The translations under genes and the position numbers were made by a program. DNA of 64,000 nucleotides from NCBI GenBank assembly GCA_905116865.2, contig CAJHNH020008090.1:124001-188000 (forward strand), read 5' to 3'. Source of the DNA: Candidula unifasciata (lineage: Eukaryota > Mollusca > Gastropoda > Stylommatophora > Geomitridae). This document shows positions 1-10,700 of this stretch, piece by piece. The first letter of the stretch is position 1. Every line of letters starts with the position of its first letter. The notes below the pieces were generated by a model, which ran no database searches, was not told where the DNA came from, and saw only the letters and a program-made list of their open reading frames with translations.

Positions 1-1668
1 GCATTCCCATAGATGCAGCAAATGTCTAAAGATGTAGATGCTAATGTTTCACATAGCACACATCATTATTATTTTGTTTAAATATTTCATAATGTTTTGA
101 TTTAGCACACACTTCTTCTTCTACCTTTCATTTTCCAACTCAAACCAAACCCGTTTATCTATCCTTTGACTTTTATGATTGGTTGGATTTTGTAGCTGTA
201 TTGTTCCATTAGAGGAAATAGTCTCAAGCCAATCTTCCTTAGCTGCCTATTATGACATGCAGTGTTGATTACAGTTCTTCCTTTATAGACCCCCTGTGGA
301 AAGTTCCATTTGTTCGTCCACTTTAAGACTTTAGTCTTGTTCCAGAACTTTGATTTTACATGCACATTCGTTTTACAGGTCTGTCTTATTTATATGCATA
401 ACATTGGTTCCTTGCCTCTCAACCAGGTGCGCTCCGACTTCGGAGGATATGAAGGTTTCATTTTCAGGCCTTGAAGAATTCTGGGTATATGGTGCTGGCT
501 CTGTGTTATCTAAGATGAATTGGCCGTGCTGGGTTATAGGATCAGTAACAGACTGTAATGAGGCGTGGTTTGACTTGAACTGTACCTGGCTCACTACATA
601 TTGGCTTTCGCCACGGCTCACTCTCTGGATGTTTACTGCTGCAAAACTTGTACTGCTTTAACGTCTAGGGTTGACAACACAAACGCCACTCAGCTTCTTT
701 GTACATGCTGTCAGTTTATTCAGGTCCATTTATTCAACATGCTTAAACAATTATTCTCAATTCTATCACTCGCGACATATTCGAACACTTAACCATTCGC
801 GCGACATAAAGCTGACATCTTCAACCAAATGCAACCGTCTTCCTCGACTTCTGTTGATCCACTGACCACGAGTCTAGCTCAGGCTGCCCCTCGCTTACTC
901 GACTAGGCACAAGTATCTCATGCTGTCCCTTGTTGCACGGACTTTCTGCTTGCCACTATGTAATCGTGGAGACCATGCAAAGCACCTCATCACACAGACC
1001 AGCTGACTTCTCATTGCTATGCACCTGGCGAGATGCCACAAAATATGCCAGGCAATTCACTGTGCATTATATTGTTTGCATCTTTATTGTTCAAAATATT
1101 GATGCTCTGGAAGAACTCAAAATTAAAAGATCACAGCTGAAGGAAATAAAATAAAAAAAATAAAGGAAATTTACTTTAGTCACATAAAACATATTGACTG
1201 TAATAGAGAGAAAACGTGAAGGGCTAATGAGCTAAAGCAGTGATTCCAATTTTGTGTGTGTGTTTTGGCAGGGGACCGCCCTTTTTTCAATTAAAAATTC
1301 ACTATGCACCTCCCCCTTCCCTTTTTTCCCTGGAAATATCATCATTTTGTGCCATACCGATAAGCATAGGCAGTAATGATTTGCCATCATACATAGTCAT
1401 TGAGATCACTTTAAAAAAAAAAACCTTAACAAAAGGGTATTAAAGATATAAATTGGCTAAAAACATCACATCATGCTTGCTCAGGATATGAGTTAGTAGA
1501 ATGTACAGTAAAGGCACCAGACAGAAATCACTAGATATCCCTGACTGCCAACATGTACTGCAGAGACAAAGCAAGATAATAATGATTCTTGTTAGGAGCA
1601 ACTGATAAACAAATGAGTAGAATGGTCACATGAATCCATTATGTCTTTTGTGTTGTCTCAAATACCAG
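1..1668. other. CEP131 intron with repeats
   Basis: I see no supportable exon here. A diverged family A repeat covers about 262-450. The rest is AT-rich with only short chance ORFs. A stretch near 1090-1151 reads as a short charged peptide but has no donor site and was not accepted. The preceding CEP131 exon probably lies left of the window. Confidence 0.5.
262..450 (+). repeat. Family A interspersed repeat, diverged copy
   Basis: The order of blocks matches the better copy at 15605-15815: a 'gttcrtccactt' block, 'tagtcttgttccagaac', a 'tgcacattcgttttacag' block, 'ttggttccttgcctctca' and a terminal 'gcgctccgacttcgga'. TTC-rich sequence precedes it. Short ORFs inside it, open on both strands, are repeat by-products. 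Confidence 0.6.
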
Positions 1669-1785
1669 ACAGAAATTCGAAACTTGCAAGAGAAGTTGAA
1701 ACTGGAAAAGGAATCTTGGGAAGAGAACTACATGAAAAGACATGAGACTTGGCTGGTTCAGAAAGAGAGAGAACTCAGAGAGAAG
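1669..1785 (+). CDS. CEP131: CEP131 exon (TEIRNLQ..ELREK)
   Basis: 39 codons in phase 0. The acceptor is 'aataccag' and the donor 'gtcaga'. It encodes a coiled-coil segment with the conserved EKESWEENYMKR and WLVQKERELREK blocks. The frame runs straight into the next exon (KKERDKEIELV). Confidence 0.9.
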
Positions 1786-4700
1786 GTCAGAATGTGTCAT
1801 TGGGTGTGCTCTTGTGATTTCATCATAATCTTGTAGTAGTGCCTTTACAGAGCATCACTCCCATCACAGTCTCTCTGAAAGAACCTCGGTTAGTCACCAG
1901 CTGTCTTGCCTTATGCACTTTCATGTCCATGGTGTCTCCTCAGTGCTGTGCCAACTTTTGTGCTTGTCGACCCCTGCCTCTCTTACCCAGTACTATACCT
2001 TCCTCTGCTGTTCTTTCCCATTCATTGTGATGTTTGATTTGCTCAAAGTATTACAGTTGCCCAGACAGGAAAGATGCATGCATTCAAAATTTTGACTTTG
2101 ATTTCAGTTTTTTAGCTTGTGAATAGTAGCAATGACTGTATTAAAAGCCTATGGTTCAACACAAGCTACACTAAAGGAAAGATTTTTAAAAATATTTAAT
2201 TTTCTTGGGGCAACCTATGGTTGATGGCATATTGAGAGAATTTCTTTATATTGAGAGAAAATGGCTGGGGCATATTGAGAATGAAAGAGAGGTGAAAACT
2301 GTAAACACAAGGGAGCTGAATGGTCGAAGACCACAAGGCAGACCAAAAAGACGATAGAGATATAATGCTCAGAGAAAGACCAGCAAACACTTGGTGTCAC
2401 CAACTGGAAAGAGAAGGCCAACCAAAGAGATGAGTGGAGGTGAGTGATATCTGCAGCAATGAACCTCAAGGGCTTGGAAATCTGAAGAAGAGAAGAAGAA
2501 CCTATGGTTGTTATACGTTCTTGGTTGTTTGCTCACATCAATCATTTTTTTTTTGCTTTATTCAGTTGTTTGTTTTGTAAATTCATAAACTTCATCCAGG
2601 TTTTATTTTAGTAAGACCTTCTAGGTTGTCATTAGAACACGTCTCTGTTAAAGAGTAAAACCTCTTTAACATGAATTCCAAAGGACCAAACATTCCAGAG
2701 TTAATGTTAAAAAAATTTGTGTTAACCATGGGCTCAAATTAAGACATCTTTGCAGGGACCAGAATGTTGTTCATATTAACCGACTGTTCTTCTTAAGTGA
2801 TTTCATGTTAATTAAGTTTTCAAAGTTTCAAAACACTGATTTGTTTAAGTCCATGATGCAGTTAAGGACTTTATATAATTCTTGCTGTCTGGCATTGTTT
2901 ACTATGTGTCCACAGCCTTTTGTCTCCTGTACTGCCAATCATTTCTGATGCAAATATTCCTCACTGCCTTAATGCTCCACTTTCTTAGCATGCTCTCTGC
3001 TAGTCTCCTCCAGCTTTTTTTTTTTTTTAAATACTCTTTATATAATTTTTTTTATATAATTTATATAGAAATTTATTTTCTTGTTTGTTCCCACATGGTT
3101 AAGATTTTGTGATTGAACACAGAAGGTGACTGGAATGTTTTTATTGTCAAGAATTATTTTTAAACCCTTCATATTATTTATTTTTGTAACAACTTGGCAT
3201 GGGAAATTGTTTGCACCCTCTGGCTGATGCATAATCTATTGATACTAATTTTCATTAAACAGAGTGTTATTTACAAGAGTAACAAAAATTCTTAAACTAA
3301 TTTGTTTTGAAAATAATTTCATCTTTGCTTGCTTCTTTGCACAATAGATAAAGAAAGAGCGAGACAAAGAGATAGAGCTGGTGATAGAGAGATTGGAAGA
3401 AGATGCATCCACGGTTAGGGAAGAAAATGAGAAGTCTACAGAACAGAAAATCAGGTAAAAATCTGATATCATTTGCTAGTTGTAAGTCTGTTTTACTCTT
3501 TCAGTCCCAAACAATGCATGATGTGTTACTGTTTTTTCCCCACACGCGTCAAACATCGCTTCAAGTGTCTTTTTATATTAAAGTTTTGGTGGGTGTATAC
3601 TAAATAAAATCTGGCAACCACTGGAGTATCTTGCATTTATTTGTCCATTCCGGAACACAGCAAGTGGTTGGAGTCTTTGTGGCAGTATGTAATGAGAAAT
3701 TATGATTTTTGTAAAAAAAAGAAAACTTATGGGACTGGAAGAGTTGAAATCATTTATTAACTGGAAGCCAGTTTAAGAAATTGGCTAGTAGTAAATCGGT
3801 TTGAAATAGCTTGCTTGTTTGTTGTAAGTCATTCAATCAGACGTCATTAACTAATCGTGGGTCGGTAAATCTTTCTGAGTTCATTAACTGGTAAGAAGTA
3901 AGTTTTTATTAATAATAATGAGAAAAAAACAAATATAGGTGTCCTCTTAGAAATATCCCACTTCAAGAATGTGAAATCAGACTGATTTGGGCAGTAATAT
4001 AGATAAAAAGGGGAAAACTGATGATAGAATCAATTTGAAAAGAGGGGAGGACATTGAGTGAACTGCATGTGAAAGCACTATTAATTCCTTCGCCCATTTG
4101 AGGCCAGGTTGATCAAGGAGCACTAAGTCAGTTATAAAAATTGCACTGATCTAAATTCCTACCAGACACCTTCAGACCAGTTGACAAGCATCTTGGTTGA
4201 CCCAGTGAGTACCATAAACCCAATATAACTCGAGGCATGGAAGGGGTTTACCAGGTTCCCTGTGTGGGCCCCACTTCCCCTTAACTCTTTGAGTCCCAGG
4301 GGGTTTAGCATCACAGGCCCAGGGGGTAGTAAAGAAAGTAATAAAGTCGGCACATCATGCGTTCATTGGGCTTCTAGGTAGGAACCTATGAACGTAAGAT
4401 GCATTCCTTGGGACTCAAAGAGTTAAAAAGCATGTCATGAAAGATGACTAATTAAGGTTTTGCTGGCATTGCATACTATAATAAAAATCTATGGCAGCCT
4501 AGCTGTAAACTACAGTACGGTGTATCCACCAGTGTTGCCACTTTTCTTTGACAAAAAAACATTCAAAATATAGTCAAAAAATATCTAAAAACATCTAATT
4601 TTGTGTGGAAAACATCTAGAAAAAACATCCAAATGGAAAGAGTTACAAATTACATAGCAGTTGATATGACTTACCCTATAGAATCATGTCCTCATCTTTA

Positions 4701-7700
4701 CTGAAGTTTGCCTTACAAGATCTACAGGATAAACTTAGCTTGGATGATGAAGCTTCAGATCCAAAATGACTCAGGTATGCTTTAGCTGTTCCAATTTCAA
4801 ATTTCATCCTGTTTCTTAGGTTAGATTTGATAAATTCACTCCAAATGAAAAACTTCTAGAAAAACATCTACCATCTAAACATTAAAAATGCCATCTAAAT
4901 GCAAGGGAAAACATCTAAATCTGGATGTAAAACATCCAAAGTGGCAACACTGGTATCCACTACTCTTTTTAATGTGAACACAGAAGAAGATGTTTACTTA
5001 CTGGTTCACTTGTATTCCATTCTTTCAGGAGGTTGCGAGAGAAATTTGAAGCAGATACTAGAGAGTTGGAACAGTCAGAAAGAAGGGCTGTCAAGAAATA
5101 CAATGAAATAAAGGTAAACTTTGACTCATTTCAAGAAACAGTAGAAACATTTTGTTCTGTTAAATGTATTATAATATTAAAAGGAAGCAGTAGTTTAACA
5201 GTTATAATTTTAATAAAAGCAAGTATTGGCTGAAATTCCATGTAAGACCTTGTTTTTTTTTAAATCTGTAGAAGGTAAAATGAAAATTGAAAAGCTGCAA
5301 ACTGTTCACCCTTTCCACTTGTACTGAACTCCTGGCAAAATTGTAAAAAAATAAAATAGTTTTAGTAAGCAGTTTAAAATACGAAAAAATCCTTAGTACC
5401 TTAGAGGCTGTGATTATGTAATAGATAACAGGCTTGCCTGTCTTCTCGGTGTCATAGGTTTCAATATGCTTGATTTTTTTTTAATGACTAAGGCTGTACA
5501 TTTCTTCCGTTTTTTTCTCTTCTAGTTTCTTAGGTTAGGGTTTAAGAGAAATTTAAGGATGCGGTTTGTTGTTGTTGTTGCTGAATGTTCTATTAAAAAT
5601 CAACATCAAAACACTCCCATGAGCGCTCTCTCCCTGTCTCTTTAGCAGCAGGCAAAGAGTTCCAATTCCGATGGCACCAGTATCTGTCTAATTGTATATC
5701 TGTCTCGCCTTTCCCTTCAGTGGTGAGCATCAGCCAGATCCCCTGGTAACTCCTCGCAGATTTATTTTTTAAGATTCATACAGGGCATTAGTGTTAAGCT
5801 GATATAGCTGGAAAGAATGTGGCAGCATCACTGGTAGTGTATTGACAAAGCTAGAGATGTAAGTTGAGACAGAAATCCTGAAATGACTCTGCCATTGTGC
5901 CTTTCCTGTTTATCAAGTTTTTTTAAAACTGTAGTAGACATATGAATCTACCCTGGTTTACTTCAGTAAAAGTATAGTATCGCCTCCGACCTTTTGACTC
6001 CCAATTGAGTATTGACCCTTACTATTAATGTGATGTTGTGGTATATACATCTGTTCTAACAGCAGCCTCTACAGTGCTCATAGACTGAAAGCCAAAACTA
6101 ATATTAGGAAGGTGCTTTTCAAGGAGCTGCTCTTAGCAGACGATTCTGCAATTGCAGCCCACTCACAGGAGGAATTGCAATGTTTACTGTCAGCATGTGC
6201 TGAAGCCTGATGTGAATTTGGACTAACAGTCAGCAGAAAGAAGACGATTATGGTGCAAGTTGTTGTTGATGATCGATATGCGGTCTACAATGATGGTGAA
6301 GAACTGGAGACTGTTGACTGTTTTACATAACTGGGAAACTCAGTCAAAACTAATTGTTAATCAACCAAGCAACCAATTTCAGGATAGGTAAAGCAGCAAC
6401 AGTGATGAGCAGATTAACAAAAGAAGTTTAAGAGATTATTCTGCTCATGGTTAAAACAAAATGTTTGTGTTTTCAGCACTCTTCTTTACTGTAGCGAAAC
6501 TTGGTCAGCATATTCGTACCAGGAGTTGAGTTGTTGAGTTGAGTCAAGAATTGACATCACAGCACTCAGGGCATTCCCATGCATGCTCCATTCTCATCTT
6601 CAGCAGTCAGCGCAGAGTTCCAATACTGATGGTACCGGTCACAAACTGGTTATTTGTCCGTCTTGCCTTTCCTCTGAGTGTATTGAGCCCGCCAGACCAG
6701 GAGAAAGGGCTAAATAATTTTCACATCTGATACCTACAACAAATACTTGGCATTAGGTGGCAAGACAAGATAACAAACACTGAGGTACTGGAAAGAGCAG
6801 GTCTCACAAGAGTTCACTCAGTTTTCTCATTGCTCAATCTTTGAAGGCTCAGATGGCCAGGAAACAGTTGAAGTATGGAGAATGTTAGAGTCCCCCAGGA
6901 GATACTCGGTTGTGAGTTACAGATGCATTGAGGTTGGCATCTACTACAATATAAAGATATGTGCTAGTGGAACATCAATGATACAGATATTGAGGCAGAT
7001 TCATGGGAACAGGATGCCATGGACAACTTTGTACAGAGGGGAAATCAGGAAGGTAATAAGGAAAAATAAGAAAATCAGAGCTAGTTTCTTTTCTTTCAGA
7101 CCCACTAATCTATGAGGGATGTAGATATATGCATGTTTCTTTAATTAATATATTTCCCTCTGGAAAAACAGCTTGACAGATTAACACCCAGTGACTTGAG
7201 GAGCCACTGTCCTGATGTGAATCCAACAGAAGCAAATCCTAAACAACCAATTTAAGCTTATAAAACAGTTACTTTAGGATACCTTCTGGTTACCTACTGT
7301 CGTATATGGGTGGAGACTCATATGTGGGTGGAGACTGTCATGTGTTGGTGGAGATTTTTCATGTGTGGTGGGGAATGTCATATATGAGTGGAGACTGTCT
7401 TATTTGGCTGGAGACAGTCGTATGTGAGTGGAGAGATGAATGTGATATATGTCATATGTGAGTGGAGAGATGAATGTGATATATGTGAGTGTACTTAATG
7501 CAACTTTTTTTTCATGGTTTCCATTGTTAAAAAATTTCTACTGCTTCCATACAGGCAAAACTAGCAGAATTGGAAGGAGAAAATGAACGAGCTAAAGTCA
7601 TAATTAAGCAGAAGGAACAAGAAATGCTGGATAATAAAAAGGTGATTTCTTTTGACTATTTGGTCTCTCTCAGACAGGGTGTTCAAGATGTTTGCCTTGT

Positions 7701-10700
7701 ACATTGAATATTATAGATCTTTTTTTTTTTTAAGGTTTACAGAGTATTTGCTTGCCAACCAACACAAAGATTGGCACAGGATATAAGTGAATCTTTGAGT
7801 ATGAAAGTACTTAAAGTGAGAGCTGGTGAGAGGCCAAGTTTCTTTCAGGCAGACCGTGATGAGAGCGACATTCTGCAAAGACCTGCTACATGGTGATGAT
7901 GATGTATTTGCTTTATGTGAGGCTCTCAGCAGACAGCTGGCCACTCTACAGAGAAAGATAGAGCCTTAAGAGATACCCTTTGCGATAGAGTTGATCCTCT
8001 CATTGTCTGGTGCCCATTTCTTCAGACTGGGTTGACCTTAGAGCTGGGGAAAAAACTTGGTCACTTCTAGGGTTTGAAGCTGGACAAATTCTAATCAGCC
8101 AGTTACACTATCCTTCTTCTTCTTCTTTGTTCACAGGCTGTAAGCTCCGGCGGAAAGTCCTGGTTGTACATCCATTTGGACTTTGTCTTTGTGCTAGGCC
8201 CTGAGTTTTGCGTGTATATCCATTTTGCTGGCTTATTTGTGAGCAGCTGATTGTTTCTTGGACACATCCTCAGAATTAAGAAAGAGAGATGGCCGAGACA
8301 GGCAGTGTAGTGGACACCCCAATAACAGCGAGGAAGAGGTAGGCCTAGAGGCACCTGGAGGTGAACCTTTGAGGCTGAACTCAAGGCTATGGGAAGGACA
8401 AAACTGGAGATAGAGAGGATGGCTCAGGATCGAATTGAGTTGCAACAGTTTGTCTCTGCCTTATGTGCCTCTGGGCGCAGTGAGGATTGATTGATTTTGT
8501 TTTTCCTTGCCGCTCGAGCAGATGCACTCCGACTTCAAAGGAAATCGCCAGTTAGTCAATTCTTGTGACATACTTGCTGGGAAGGCAGTGGATCTATTCT
8601 TGTTTTCCTCACATTGAGGCCTGGAACCCACATGCAGACTTACACTAACCACTGTGATACTCTTTTATTAAGATATTTCATCATTATCAGTTAGCAGATC
8701 CTTTACAGAATGCCTGAAAGTCTTCAATTCTCCAGCCCTGTGTGCTTTCAAAGCCAGTGCATCTTCAGCATCTTGTTTCCACATTTACAGAGGTCTGCCT
8801 CTGCCTCATTTTCCAGAAACTGTACTTAGCATCACATTCTCTCCAAGGTGATGATGATGAAACATGTGTTTAATCGCATAAAAATACAAATCACCAACAA
8901 GACATCCTATCCAGATAACAATGTATGTTTCCTGTTAACACTTCAAGGAAACGAGCGTGCAGACTATCTTGCTGATACTACAGTTGCCATGGCCGGCCCA
9001 GTACTGGACAGAAGTGATGTTATCAATGCCATGTGCTGCACTTACCGTACCGAGGAGCATGCCAAAGGACATGACTCAGTATCCCTGTCTAGACTGATGG
9101 ACATGGGGATGTAGCCTGGAGCTGCAAGAAATGAACATTTCACTAAGGGGACAAGATGTTTCATTAACCAACATAGAACAGGCATCATCAGTTGTTTTAC
9201 ACTTGTGGAGCTTTTAAGGAGGAGATCGGAGCACCTGTGGACCTGTCTGGAGTGCTGTGATGATAATTCTTTCTAATCACTAATCACTTCATTAGCATTT
9301 TGACCTACAGTCAGCGGGATGTTTACAACTTCACCCATTGATCTGATTAGTCTGTGAAAATAATGGCCTGGCACCATACGCTTATCTGCCAGTCAAGAGG
9401 TCATGAGTGCGAATCCACACTGAATCACATTTTAGTTATAATTGGCTTTAGCTGCCCAGTTGACCCCCGCCTAAATTGAGTTACAGGAAATGCCTTGTGA
9501 AGCAAAGATGGCCAGTGGGATTTTGACCACATCGGTCATCGAGTGCTGGTCGGCCTGTAAAAATATGGGTCTATCACCAAGTTCCCATGCACCAAGGGCA
9601 TGCAAAGAGTTTTTTTTTGTGTTGGGTAAACCGTATACACCTTCTGCTCGACTTATGACCATCCGCACCTATGACCATACACACTTATGACCATACACAC
9701 TTATGACCATCCACACTTATGACCATCCACACTTATGACCATAAGCACTTATGACCATCTACACTTATGTCCATCCACACTTATGACCATACGCACTTAT
9801 GACCATCCACACTTATGAACATATGCACTTATGACCATCCACACTTATGACCATAAGCACTTATGACCATCTGCACTTATGACCATCCACACTTATGACC
9901 ATCCACACTTATAACCATACACACTTATGACCATCCACACTTATGTCCATCCACACTTATGTCCATCCACACCTATGACCATCCACACTTATGTCCATCC
10001 ACACTTATGGCCATCCACATCTGGTTCTCTTACCACTATATATGTATAATATTCATTTGAATGAAAATAGTGTTGAAAAATATAAATTTGACTTATGACC
10101 AGTTCGACTTGTACCTGTTAGTCGTGGAGACGCTGTACTTGATGTGCCCGGGACATCATAAGGGTCCTTACTTGACTTTTACAGTAGACATTTGTGTTTC
10201 TGCTTCAGCTCATTGAGAAGATGAACTCAGAACGGAGCCACGTTTCTGACATAATAAGACAAGAGTTTGCTGACCGGATAGTGGCTACCGAGGAAGAAAA
10301 CAAGCGGATCAAGCATGAGATCTCAGAGCTGAGAGCAAGACATCGCATTGAACTTGAGAAGGCTCATGCAGCACTGGATGACTTGAGGAAAGCAAATGAA
10401 GAGGAGATGGAGAAGGTGCATCAGAGGTAGGGAGCAAATTACTGAAGCTTGTGTATTCTATTACTGTTCCCCCCCCCCCCCTTTTTTCTCCTTTACTAAT
10501 TATTTTTCTTTCTTTTTTTTCCTACTCTTACTATTTATGTTCATTCTGTTTCTTATTATCATTTTGCTTCTTCATCTCCTTTTTCTGTATCTATCCTTCC
10601 TTTTTTTTCTCTTCTTCATTATCTTTATCTTCTTTTTTCTTTTATTTTCTTCTTCCACTGCTTTGTTCATCCTATGTAGTATTTTGCTTGTGTTAAAGGT

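Noticed and set aside
1090..1151. Charged peptide DALEELKIKRSQLKEIK as an upstream CEP131 exon
   Set aside because: No convincing acceptor and no donor; the frame runs into stops in A-rich sequence. It does not match the CEP131 segment expected before TEIRNLQ.
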